NCBI GenBank assembly: GCA_041655275.1
Contig: JBBAFU010000002.1
Coordinates: 1-64,000, forward strand
Reading direction: 5' to 3'
Source: JAJYRX01 sp041655275
GTDB lineage: Bacteria; Pseudomonadota; Gammaproteobacteria; Burkholderiales; Burkholderiaceae_B
Length of the DNA: 64,000 nucleotides
Both the position numbers and the translations under genes were made by a program. Shown piece by piece: positions 54,209-62,225 of this stretch (positions are counted from its first letter, which is position 1; the number at the start of each line of letters is the position of its first letter). The notes below the pieces were generated by a model. The model worked only from the letters and a program-made list of their open reading frames with translations. It searched no databases and was not told the DNA's origin.

Positions 54209-54924
54209 GCGAAATCCCGGGCGCAAAGATGGCGGGCCAGGTGCAGATTCTCGGCGGTGAGTGCCTGTGCCGTGGGCCCCCAGGCGATCTGCTGGCCGGC
54301 CAGCAGCAGGGTCTGCGGAAAGTGCGCGTGCACCAGCTCCAGATCATGCAGCACGACAATGAGCGTGCGCCCCTGGGCATGCCACTGATCCAGGATGACG
54401 AGCATGTCTTGCGTGGTCGCGCTGTCGACGGCGGCGAAAGGTTCATCGAGCACGACGACCTGGGCATCGTGCACGATGAGGCGTGCAAACAGGGCGCGCT
54501 GCAGCTGTCCGCCCGACAACGTCTCTATGAAACGGGCACCGAAATCGGGCAGGCCCACCTGCACCAGCGCGCGGTCGATGCGCGCGTGCTCATCGGATCC
54601 GTAGCCGCGCCAGGGCCCCACCCGCCGCCAGGCGCCCATGGCCACCAGGTCGCGCACGGTAATGGGAAAGCTGCTGTCCAGACTGCCCGTCTGCGGCATG
54701 CACACGCGATCATCCTGCGCCTGGGGCGAAAGGCGTATCCGCCCGCGCAATGGCGCCAGCTGTCCCATGAGGGCCTTGATCAGCGTGGACTTGCCGGCGC
54801 CGTTGGGGCCGACAACGGCCGTCTTGGAGCCGTGCTCGAAAACGCCGCTCAGGTCACGCACGGCCAGACGATCGCTCCAGCCCAGATAGACCTGCTCCAG
54901 GGCAATGGCAGGGCGCGCGCTCAC
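54205..54924 (-). CDS. znuC: Zinc ABC transporter ATP-binding protein
   Basis: This 239-residue ABC ATPase has Walker A VGPNGAGKSTLIKAL, Q-loop MPQTGSLD, signature TLSGGQLQRALFARLI, Walker B VVVLDEPFAAVD and the switch His in IVVLHDLEL. I start it at the GTG at 54924 because that codon overlaps the stop of the preceding 49-residue gene (GTGA), matching the 4-bp couplings throughout this operon. A longer frame from a GTG at 54957 exists but reads through that gene. Confidence 0.88.
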   Translation of the reverse strand: MSARPAIALEQVYLGWSDRLAVRDLSGVFEHGSKTAVVGPNGAGKSTLIKALMGQLAPLRGRIRLSPQAQDDRVCMPQTGSLDSSFPITVRDLVAMGAWRRVGPWRGYGSDEHARIDRALVQVGLPDFGARFIETLSGGQLQRALFARLIVHDAQVVVLDEPFAAVDSATTQDMLVILDQWHAQGRTLIVVLHDLELVHAHFPQTLLLAGQQIAWGPTAQALTAENLHLARHLCARDFA

Positions 54925-55070
54925 CACCAGTCCAGGGCCCAGCCAACCAGCAGCCACATGGCGGCCAGCACGGGAAGCAGGCGCAACGCCCTGCCCGCCG
55001 CGCTGTGCAGGAGCGCGGAGCCGCCCGTACGGCGACGGCGGCGCAAGACGGATGATGCAAGCACTGACAT
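54921..55070 (-). CDS. Small membrane protein leading the znu operon
   Basis: This 49-residue frame has a basic N-terminal half (VLRRRRRTG) and one predicted membrane helix (ALRLLPVLAAMWLLVGWALDWW, about residues 28-49) at the very C-terminus. It begins 50 bp from the Zur palindrome and its TGA overlaps the znuC GTG, so it is the first gene of the Zur-controlled operon. I know no named family for it. It could be a small regulator or stabiliser of the ZnuBC transporter. The coding claim rests on position, coupling and the membrane helix, not on homology. Confidence 0.5.
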   Translation of the reverse strand: MSVLASSVLRRRRRTGGSALLHSAAGRALRLLPVLAAMWLLVGWALDWW

Positions 55071-55119
55071 GGATGATGCCCCGATGCGCGAAGCTCTTAT
55101 AGAAGCGTCTTGTGGAAAG

Positions 55120-55137
55120 GTTATGTTATAACATAAC
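55120..55137. promoter_or_regulatory. Zur box between znu operon and zur
   Basis: GTTATGTTATAACATAAC is a perfect 18-bp palindrome matching the proteobacterial Zur consensus around ATGTTATAACAT. It lies between the minus-strand znu operon and the plus-strand zur gene, 34 bp before the zur start, so one site can repress both directions when zinc is plentiful. Confidence 0.9.
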
Positions 55138-55171
55138 TAAAATCACTTGATTATTTCATTGATCTTCACGC

Positions 55172-55633
55172 ATGTCGCCTTCCCTGCCGTCGTCCCGCAT
55201 TGAGCGGTCGCTGCGCACCGCCGAGGCATTATGCCTCGGGCGCGGGCGCCGGCTCACGCCCATACGGCGCCGGGTGCTCAGCATACTGCTGGAGCGCCAG
55301 CGCAGCGTGAAGGCCTACGAGCTGCTTGACGATATCCGCCGTGAGCTGCCGGGTGCCGCACCGCCCACGGTATATCGTGCGCTGGACTTCCTGGTCGAGC
55401 AGGGGCTGGCACACCGGCTCGACGCCACCAACGCCTGGACGGCCTGCCACGACGCCGGCGGCGAGCCTCATGACCTGCTGGTTGTCTGCGTGCGCTGCGG
55501 TCGCGTGGCCGAACTGACCGACCCGGCGCTCAACGAGCGGCTTGCCCGCACCGCAGCCGATGCGGGATTCCACCTCTCGGACCACGAGACCGAGCTGCGC
55601 GCCCTGTGTGCACACTGCCACAAGCGGCCCTGA
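55172..55633 (+). CDS. zur: Zinc uptake regulator Zur (Fur family)
   Basis: This 153-residue Fur-family repressor has a winged helix (about 25-90, LTPIRRRVLSILL, APPTVYRALDFLVEQGLAHRL) and a dimerisation domain with two Cys pairs, CVRCG and CAHC, that bind the structural zinc. A regulatory His-rich patch (DLLVVC preceded by CHDAGGEPHD) is also visible. The link to znuABC and the Zur palindrome distinguishes it from Fur. It is probably autoregulated. Confidence 0.9.
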   Translation: MSPSLPSSRIERSLRTAEALCLGRGRRLTPIRRRVLSILLERQRSVKAYELLDDIRRELPGAAPPTVYRALDFLVEQGLAHRLDATNAWTACHDAGGEPHDLLVVCVRCGRVAELTDPALNERLARTAADAGFHLSDHETELRALCAHCHKRP

Positions 55634-55656
55634 ACGTGCGCCACAGCAGCGCATGG

Positions 55657-55691
55657 CAGACAATCCGTAAACAGGATATATTCATTGTCTG
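55657..55691. repeat. Inverted repeat upstream of the COG0523 GTPase
   Basis: CAGACAAT (55657-55664) and ATTGTCTG (55684-55691) are perfect 8-bp inverted arms separated by 19 AT-rich bp, ending 33 bp before the GTPase start. It could be an operator or an mRNA hairpin. It does not resemble the Zur palindrome. Confidence 0.5.
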
Positions 55692-55724
55692 TTTGAAGCG
55701 GCATCGCCGCATGAGGCCACTCGC

Positions 55725-56792
55725 ATGAAAACGCAAGACCAGCTCAGGGATATGGTGCCCGTGACCGTACTCACCGGTTTTCTGGGCGCGGGCAAGACGA
55801 CTTTGCTGAAGCGCATCCTGAGCGAGTATCACGGGCGCCGGATCGCCGTGATCGAAAATGAATTCGGCCCCGAGAACATCGACAACGAATTGCTTGTCCA
55901 GGATTCAAACGAGGAAATCGTCGAGCTCAGCAACGGCTGCATCTGCTGTACGGTGCGCGGTGACCTGGTGCGCACGCTGAACGACCTGCGCGAGCGCCGC
56001 GAAGCGGGTGATCTGTCGTTCGAGCGCGTGATGATAGAAACGACCGGCATGGCCAATCCCGGTCCTGTGTGCCAGACATTCTTCGCCGACGAGGCCATCG
56101 CCGACTATTACCGGCTCGACGGCGTCATCACGGTTGTCGATGCCTGCCACGGCATGGACACGCTCGACCGCCAGCCGGAATCACAGCGTCAGGTCGGCTT
56201 TGCCGACCGCATCCTGGTGTCCAAGAAAGACCTGGTGGACGATGCCGCCTACGACGCCCTGCGTGCGCGCCTGTTGCACATCAATCCGCGTGCGCCCATA
56301 CGTCCGGTGCATTTCGGCGAGACGCCGCTGGACGAAATCATCGACATCAGCGGCTTCAATCTCGATGCCATCCTGGACATCGATCCCGAATTCCTGGCCG
56401 AGGCCGAAGCAGATCACGGGCACCATCACCATGAACACGACGGCGAGTGCGGACCGCACTGCGGGCATGATCACCATGATCACGCCGCGCACGATGATGA
56501 CATCGGCGCCTTCGTATTTCGCTCCGGCAAGGCCTTCAATCCGGAGCGTCTGGAAGAATTCCTGGGTGGCATGGTTCAAGTCTACGGACCGGACCTGCTG
56601 CGCTACAAAGGCATACTCTACATCAAGGGCGTTCCCCGGCGTCTGCTGTTTCAGGGGGTGCACATGATGATGGGTGCCGAACCTGGAAAACCATGGCTGG
56701 CCAATGAAAAGCCCGCTACCCGAATGGTCTTTATCGGCCGCAAGCTGCCCCGTGAGGTTCTCGTGCGGGGCCTGGAACAATGTCTGGTCTGA
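55725..56792 (+). CDS. COG0523 (CobW/ZNG1-type) GTPase metallochaperone
   Basis: This 355-residue G3E GTPase has Walker A GFLGAGKTTLLKRIL, the hallmark metal motif GCICC in ELSNGCICCTVRG, switch and base-recognition elements IETTGMANPGP and VSKKDL, and a His/Asp-rich loop (about 228-260, HGHHHHEHDGECGPHCGHDHHDHAAHDDD). A CobW C-terminal domain follows. ZNG1-type relatives insert zinc into client proteins under zinc limitation. It is downstream of zur and beside znu, so zinc is the likely metal; CobW-like cobalt delivery is the alternative. Confidence 0.9.
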   Translation: MKTQDQLRDMVPVTVLTGFLGAGKTTLLKRILSEYHGRRIAVIENEFGPENIDNELLVQDSNEEIVELSNGCICCTVRGDLVRTLNDLRERREAGDLSFERVMIETTGMANPGPVCQTFFADEAIADYYRLDGVITVVDACHGMDTLDRQPESQRQVGFADRILVSKKDLVDDAAYDALRARLLHINPRAPIRPVHFGETPLDEIIDISGFNLDAILDIDPEFLAEAEADHGHHHHEHDGECGPHCGHDHHDHAAHDDDIGAFVFRSGKAFNPERLEEFLGGMVQVYGPDLLRYKGILYIKGVPRRLLFQGVHMMMGAEPGKPWLANEKPATRMVFIGRKLPREVLVRGLEQCLV

Positions 56793-56863
56793 TGATGAGC
56801 CCGTGACCGAGCGCTGCAGAGCGCCGGGGGAGACAGCACCAGCACCATACAAGAGGACACATC

Positions 56864-57304
56864 ATGACGAACGAGAAAGCCATTGATCAGCCGGAAGGGC
56901 TGCTGACCGAAGAAGAGCTGTTGGCCATGCCGGAGGCCGATTACATGAATACAGCCCAGCTGGCCTTCTTCCAGCACAGGCTCAAGGCGCTGGAGGCCGA
57001 GATCCTGGCCAATGCCGGCGCCACCACCGAAAACCTGCGTGAAACCCAGTATGTGCCCGATCCGGCCGATCGCGCCACCATCGAAGAGGAGCATGCGCTC
57101 GAGCTGCGCACACGCGACCGTGAACGCAAGCTGCTCAAGAAGGTCCAGCAATCCCTGGTGCTCATCGACAGCGGCGAGTACGGCTGGTGCGAGGAAACCG
57201 GCGAGGCCATCGGCATTGCCCGCCTGCTGGCGCGGCCCACGGCGACACTATCGCTGGAGGCCCAGGAGCGGCGCGAAAAACGGCAGAAACTCTACGGCGA
57301 CTGA
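56864..57304 (+). CDS. dksA: RNA polymerase-binding factor DksA with incomplete zinc site
   Basis: This 146-residue protein has a coiled-coil domain (about 30-105) with the tip motif DPADRA (DxxDxA) needed for secondary-channel function. In the zinc-finger region only the first of four cysteines remains: WCEETGEAIGIARLLARPTATLSLEA has Cys109, then Thr, Ser and Ala where Cys112, 130 and 133 would be. Zinc-independent DksA variants of this kind are common in alphaproteobacteria, and P. aeruginosa DksA2 acts under zinc starvation. It adjusts transcription with ppGpp. Confidence 0.9.
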   Translation: MTNEKAIDQPEGLLTEEELLAMPEADYMNTAQLAFFQHRLKALEAEILANAGATTENLRETQYVPDPADRATIEEEHALELRTRDRERKLLKKVQQSLVLIDSGEYGWCEETGEAIGIARLLARPTATLSLEAQERREKRQKLYGD

Positions 57305-57324
57305 GCGCCCGGCTTCCTGGGTCC

Positions 57325-57352
57325 CTTGAAGTCCGGCCGGCCGCCCCCATCT
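57325..57352 (+). promoter_or_regulatory. Sigma-32 heat-shock promoter of hslVU
   Basis: CTTGAAG (57325-57331), 13 bp, then CCCCATCT (57345-57352) is a near-perfect match to the RpoH consensus CTTGAAA-N13-15-CCCCATnT, 40 bp before hslV. It makes hslVU a heat-shock operon. Confidence 0.88.
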
Positions 57353-57392
57353 CTACAGCATTAAAACGGGACAGCAAAACGGGACACTATTC

Positions 57393-57926
<534 letters not shown>

Positions 57927-57962
57927 CCGGCCCCCTGCCGGGCTCGCCCTACTGGTAGCAAC

Positions 57963-59294
57963 ATGTCAGCACAGAATATGACTCCGGGAGAGATCGTCTC
58001 CGAACTCGACAAGCACATTGTGGGCCAGGATGCCGCCAAGCGTTCGGTGGCCGTGGCCCTGCGCAACCGCTGGCGACGCCAGCAGGTGCCCGAGCCGCTG
58101 CGCCACGAGATCGTACCCAAGAACATCATGATGATAGGGCCCACCGGCGTGGGCAAGACCGAGATCGCACGCCGCCTGGCCCGCCTGGCCAACGCGCCCT
58201 TCATCAAGATCGAGGCCACCAAGTTCACCGAAGTGGGCTACGTCGGGCGCGACGTGGACACCATCATCCGCGACCTGGTGGAAATGTCGGTCAAGCAGAC
58301 CCGCGATGTGGAAATGCGCCGCGTGCGCAACCAGGCCGAAGACGCCGCCGAGGATCGCATCCTGGATGTCCTGCTGTCACCGGCGCGCGATGCCCAGGGC
58401 GAGCCCATACGCGAAGAAACCGGCACACGCCAGGTATTTCGCAAGCGCCTGCGCGAAGGTCGCCTGGATGACACCGAGATCGAAATCGACATTGCCCAGA
58501 GCATGCCCCAGATGGAGATCATGGCGCCGCCGGGCATGGAGGAAATGACCGAACAGCTCAAGAGCATGTTTGCCGGCATCGGCCGCGAGCGCCGCAAGCC
58601 GCGCAAGATCACGGTCAGGGAAGCCTTCAAGCTGCTTGCCGAGGAAGAGGCGGCACGACGCATCAACGAGGATGACCTGCGCAGCGCTGCGGTACAGAAC
58701 GCCGAACAGAACGGCATCGTCTTCCTGGACGAGATCGACAAGATCGCCACGCGTCAGGAGCACCACGGCGGCGATGTCTCGCGCCAGGGCGTGCAACGCG
58801 ACCTGCTGCCCCTGGTCGAAGGCACGACCGTGGGCACGAAATACGGAGTCGTACGTACCGACCACATCCTCTTCATCGCTTCGGGTGCCTTCCACCTGTC
58901 GCGCCCTTCCGACCTGATTCCCGAGCTCCAGGGCCGCTTTCCCATCCGCGTCGAACTCGATTCGCTCAGCGCCGACGACTTCGTGCGCATACTCTCCGAG
59001 ACGGATGCGGCGCTGACCAAGCAATACAGCGCCCTGATGGCTACCGAAGATGTGACGCTCGATTTCAGGCCCGAGGGCATACGCCGCCTGGCCGAGCTCG
59101 CTTTCGAAGTGAACGAGCGTACCGAAAACATCGGTGCGCGCCGCCTGTACACGGTCATGGAGAAACTGCTCGAGACCCTGTCCTATGACGCGGCCGGTCA
59201 CAGCGGCGAAACGGTAGTGATCGACGCCGCCTACGTGGAGGCCCAGCTGGCCGATACGGTGGCCAGTGACGATCTGGCGCGCTATGTGCTGTAA
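57963..59294 (+). CDS. hslU: HslU AAA+ unfoldase
   Basis: This 443-residue ClpY ATPase begins with TPGEIVSELDKHIVGQDAAKR. It has Walker A IGPTGVGKTEIARRLA, the GYVGRDVDTI pore loop, an I-domain (about 110-245), Walker B IVFLDEIDKIA and sensor segments GRFPIRVEL and GARRLYTVMEKLLE. It ends DLARYVL, the C-terminal tail that activates HslV. It unfolds substrates such as SulA for degradation. Confidence 0.96.
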   Translation: MSAQNMTPGEIVSELDKHIVGQDAAKRSVAVALRNRWRRQQVPEPLRHEIVPKNIMMIGPTGVGKTEIARRLARLANAPFIKIEATKFTEVGYVGRDVDTIIRDLVEMSVKQTRDVEMRRVRNQAEDAAEDRILDVLLSPARDAQGEPIREETGTRQVFRKRLREGRLDDTEIEIDIAQSMPQMEIMAPPGMEEMTEQLKSMFAGIGRERRKPRKITVREAFKLLAEEEAARRINEDDLRSAAVQNAEQNGIVFLDEIDKIATRQEHHGGDVSRQGVQRDLLPLVEGTTVGTKYGVVRTDHILFIASGAFHLSRPSDLIPELQGRFPIRVELDSLSADDFVRILSETDAALTKQYSALMATEDVTLDFRPEGIRRLAELAFEVNERTENIGARRLYTVMEKLLETLSYDAAGHSGETVVIDAAYVEAQLADTVASDDLARYVL

Positions 59295-59307
59295 CGCGGC
59301 GACACGC

Positions 59308-59610
59308 TTACTTCGCGATCTTCACAATCACGTATTGGCCATCCTCGCGTCGGGCGGTGAATTTGACGCTGTCGCCCGGCGCGATGCCCGCGAGCAGGGC
59401 GGGATCAATGCGATAGACCAGCGACATGGCCGTCAGCTCAAGCTCGGGGATATCGCCATGCTTGAGCGTGATCTTGCCCTCCTGCGCATTCACACGCCGC
59501 ACTTCGCCTGACGCCGTGGCTTCCTGCGCCTGAACGGGCGCACTGCAGACCACTGTGAATGCCAGGGCGGCCAGAGCGGCCTGTGCCACTGTCCTGTGCT
59601 TGAAAAACAT
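59308..59610 (-). CDS. CusF-like periplasmic copper-binding domain protein
   Basis: This 100-residue protein has a signal peptide (about 1-29, ending PVQAQ) followed by a small beta-barrel of the CusF/CusX family: ASGEVRRVNAQEGKITLKHGDIPELELTAMSLVYRI. Only one of the two Met ligands of CusF is obvious, and the Trp is not, so metal affinity may differ. The start at 59610 places the signal peptide correctly; the longer frame is noise. It converges on hslU (13-bp gap) and is divergent from the cobalamin adenosyltransferase. Confidence 0.8.
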   Translation of the reverse strand: MFFKHRTVAQAALAALAFTVVCSAPVQAQEATASGEVRRVNAQEGKITLKHGDIPELELTAMSLVYRIDPALLAGIAPGDSVKFTARREDGQYVIVKIAK

Positions 59611-59707
59611 GGGCAGACTCCTTTCAGGGCCGGGGGCTCCTGCAGCCGCCCCCGGCAGGTTTCGCGTTATCCTAGTATAAAACGACTGCCAGAACAGGAA
59701 CCGCATC

Positions 59708-60259
59708 ATGGGCACCCGCCTTTCCATCATCACCACGCGCACCGGCGACGAAGGCACAACAGGTCTTGGCGATGGCCGGCGCGTCTCCAAGAGCAGCACC
59801 CGCGTCGCCACGCTGGGCGAGATCGACGAGCTCAACAGCATGATCGGCCTGCTGCGCACCGAGGATCTGCCTGTCGCTATCGACACGCTGCTCAAGCGTA
59901 TCCAGCATGATCTGTTCGACATGGGTTCGGAAATCTGCATTCCCGGTCACGAGGCACTCACAGAAGCCCATGTGCAGGCACTGGAACAGGCACTGGAGCA
60001 TCACAATGCCGCGCTGGGCAAGCTGGCGGAGTTCATCCTGCCCGGTGGCACGCGGGCGGCGGCGCTGGCGCATGTGGCGCGCACCATTTGCCGTCGCGCC
60101 GAGCGCCAGGCCGTGCGCCTCGATGAGGATGAAGCCGATGCCATGGGCGTCAACCCGCCGGTACGGCTTTACCTGAACCGGCTCTCCGACCTGCTGTTTG
60201 TGATCGCACGCGCCATCAACCGTGCGGCAGACCGGCCTGATGTGCTCTGGGAGCGATGA
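59708..60259 (+). CDS. Corrinoid adenosyltransferase, PduO/MMAB type
   Basis: This 183-residue trimeric helical-bundle enzyme has the N-terminal ATP-binding TRTGDEGTTGLGDGRRVSK, conserved GEIDELNS and IQHDLFDMGSEIC, and the C-terminal CRRAERQAVRL, YLNRLSDLLFVIARAIN. It transfers adenosyl from ATP to cob(I)alamin, producing AdoCbl. The product is the ligand of the cobalamin riboswitch before nrdAB and the cofactor of B12-dependent reductase or mutase enzymes. Confidence 0.92.
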   Translation: MGTRLSIITTRTGDEGTTGLGDGRRVSKSSTRVATLGEIDELNSMIGLLRTEDLPVAIDTLLKRIQHDLFDMGSEICIPGHEALTEAHVQALEQALEHHNAALGKLAEFILPGGTRAAALAHVARTICRRAERQAVRLDEDEADAMGVNPPVRLYLNRLSDLLFVIARAINRAADRPDVLWER

Positions 60260-60793
60260 TCAGTCCAGACCGGCTTCGTCAGCCGTGTGGATCTGCAGGG
60301 CCTCCAGGAAGCGCGACACCATGTTGTAGGTGGCAATGGTGGCTGTCAGCTCGACCAGTAGCGACGCATCGAAATGCGGGCGCAGGGCATCGAAGACGGT
60401 ATCATCCACCTGCACATCCCGCGTCATGGCGTCGGCATAGGCCAGCACCGCGCGCTCGCGCGCGTTGAACAGGCTGGATACCTGCCAATCGGGCAAGGCA
60501 TCCAGCTGGGCCTGCGTCATGCCCTCCTTCAGGGCGATGGGCGCATGCTGATCCGCCTCGTAGGGCGCACGATTCACGATGGCCACACGCATGATGACGA
60601 GCTCGCGGATGGCACCCGGCAGACGGGACTGGTGACGTATGCCCGTCAGGTGATTGAGCCAGCCGCGCGCAATGGCCGGGCTGTTGAGCAGCATGCGGTA
60701 CAGGATAAGCAGGCTGCCGCGCTCGGCCACGATCTGCTCCACCAGCGGCGCCACATCGGGATGCGCAAGATCGGCATAGGGCAGGCGGGCCAT
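60260..60793 (-). CDS. Carboxymuconolactone decarboxylase (AhpD-like) family protein
   Basis: This 177-residue all-helical protein resembles the CMD/AhpD fold, with the segment HLTGIRHQSRLPGAIRELVIMRVAIVNRAPYEADQHAPIALKEGM and RERAVLAYADAMTRDVQVDD. The CxxC peroxidatic motif of AhpD is absent (NRAPYEADQH in its place), so it is not an AhpD disulfide reductase. Function is unknown. It starts 1 bp after the aminotransferase stop, so the two form an operon. Its stop abuts the adenosyltransferase stop. Confidence 0.85.
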   Translation of the reverse strand: MARLPYADLAHPDVAPLVEQIVAERGSLLILYRMLLNSPAIARGWLNHLTGIRHQSRLPGAIRELVIMRVAIVNRAPYEADQHAPIALKEGMTQAQLDALPDWQVSSLFNARERAVLAYADAMTRDVQVDDTVFDALRPHFDASLLVELTATIATYNMVSRFLEALQIHTADEAGLD

Positions 60794-60794
60794 G

Positions 60795-62114
60795 TCAGAG
60801 CACCTCGTCGAGCGTGCGCACGAAGCGCGAAACGATTTCAGTGATGTCGTCCGCCGTGCAGATGAAGGGCGGCGCAAACAGGACATGGTCGCCATGACGT
60901 CCGTCCACCGTGCCGCCGGCAGGATAGATCATCAGGCCGTTGTTCAGGGCCTGCTGCTTGAGCCGGGCATGCGTTCTGAGCGCCGGGTCCAGTGTCGCCT
61001 TGCTGTCGCGATCAGCCACCAGCTCGACGCCGACAAACAGGCCGCGGCCGCGGATATCACCCACATTGGGATGATCGCCCAGCTGCACGTTCAACTCGGT
61101 ACGGAACTGCTCGCCCCGCGCACGCACGTTCTGCAACAGCTGGTCTTCCTCGATCACGCGCTGCACGGCGAGTGCGCCCGCGCAGGCCGTGGCATGGCCC
61201 ATATAGGTGTGACCATGCTGAAAGAAGCCGCTGCCTGCCACAATGGCCTGATAGATGCGATCGCTCGCCATCATCGCGCCTATGGGCTGATAGCCTGCGC
61301 CCAGGCCCTTGGCCATGGTGACGATGTCGGGCACGATACCCTCGGCCTCGCAGGCAAACAGATGACCGCAGCGCCCCATGCCGGACATGACCTCGTCCAG
61401 GATGAGCAATACGCCATGACGGTCGCAGACTTCACGCACGGCCTTGAAGTAGCCGTCCACGGGCGGCAATACCCCGGCCGTGGCGCCGCCCACGGTTTCC
61501 GCCACAAAAGCGGCCACCGTGTCGGGGCCCAGCTCGCGGATGCGATCGTCAAGCTCCTGCGCCAGACGTGCCGCATATTGGGTTTCGGTCTCGTCGGCGC
61601 GCTGATCACGGTAGGCATAGCAGGGCGAGACGTGATGCGCCGGTATCAGCAGCGGCAGGAAGGCTTCACGCCGCCAGGCATTGCCGCCGATGGCCAGCGC
61701 GCCCAGCGTATTGCCGTGATAGCTCTGGCGCCGTGCGATGAAGTGGCGGCGCTGCGGCTGGCCGGTCTCGACAAAGTACTGACGCGCCAGCTTCAGCGCC
61801 GCCTCCACTGCTTCGGAGCCGCCGGAAACGAAATAGGTGTGGTCCAGATCACCCGGCGCACGTGCTGCCAGGAAATCACCCAGATCCTCTGCCGCCGCCG
61901 TGGTGAAGAAAGAAGAGTGGACGTAGGCGATCTGATCGAGCTGATCCTTGATCGCCTGCGTGACAACGGGGTGACCGTGGCCCAGGCAGGTGACCGCAGC
62001 CCCGCCCGAAGCGTCGATATACCGTTTGCCGGTCTCGTCGATGACTTCTATGCCCTGGCCGCCGACGATGCGGGCAAGGTTTTGACGGGGCTGCCGATGA
62101 AAGACGTGGGACAT
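60795..62114 (-). CDS. Class III (omega) aminotransferase
   Basis: This 439-residue fold-type I PLP enzyme has IDASGGAAVTCLGHGHPVV, VSGGSEAVEAALKLARQY (phosphate-binding), SYHGNTLGALAIGG, the PLP-ring Asp in LILDEVMSGMGRCG, the Schiff-base Lys in TMAKGLGAGYQPIGAMM and HTYMGHATACAGALAV. Substrates could be omega-amino acids, diamines or taurine-like amines. It is followed by a CMD-family gene and divergent from a C45-type protein across a palindromic gap, which suggests a small amine- or amide-degradation module. Confidence 0.9.
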   Translation of the reverse strand: MSHVFHRQPRQNLARIVGGQGIEVIDETGKRYIDASGGAAVTCLGHGHPVVTQAIKDQLDQIAYVHSSFFTTAAAEDLGDFLAARAPGDLDHTYFVSGGSEAVEAALKLARQYFVETGQPQRRHFIARRQSYHGNTLGALAIGGNAWRREAFLPLLIPAHHVSPCYAYRDQRADETETQYAARLAQELDDRIRELGPDTVAAFVAETVGGATAGVLPPVDGYFKAVREVCDRHGVLLILDEVMSGMGRCGHLFACEAEGIVPDIVTMAKGLGAGYQPIGAMMASDRIYQAIVAGSGFFQHGHTYMGHATACAGALAVQRVIEEDQLLQNVRARGEQFRTELNVQLGDHPNVGDIRGRGLFVGVELVADRDSKATLDPALRTHARLKQQALNNGLMIYPAGGTVDGRHGDHVLFAPPFICTADDITEIVSRFVRTLDEVL

Positions 62115-62153
62115 GGCGCTACCTGCTGGTGGGGGGAAGGGGATGTGCTTCCC

Positions 62154-62165
62154 TAGTTTAAACTA
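62154..62165. repeat. Perfect 12-bp palindrome in a divergent promoter gap
   Basis: TAGTTTAAACTA lies in the 111-bp gap between the divergent aminotransferase and C45-family genes. It is a candidate operator. A GGAAG/CTTCC inverted repeat is beside it (from 62136). Confidence 0.4.
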
Positions 62166-62225
62166 CCCCGGATCGGACCGGATAGAAACCGCGCCGGTCA
62201 TCCCTGTGCTGAAACAAGGCTTTCT

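Noticed and set aside
53201..54388. 395-codon plus-strand frame rich in Gln, His and Arg opposite znuB
   Set aside because: Antisense shadow of the hydrophobic permease codons; no start signal or domain.
59611..59940. Upstream half of the 210-codon minus-strand frame over the adenosyltransferase gene
   Set aside because: It is antisense to the adenosyltransferase coding region; the CusF-like protein with signal peptide starts at 59610.
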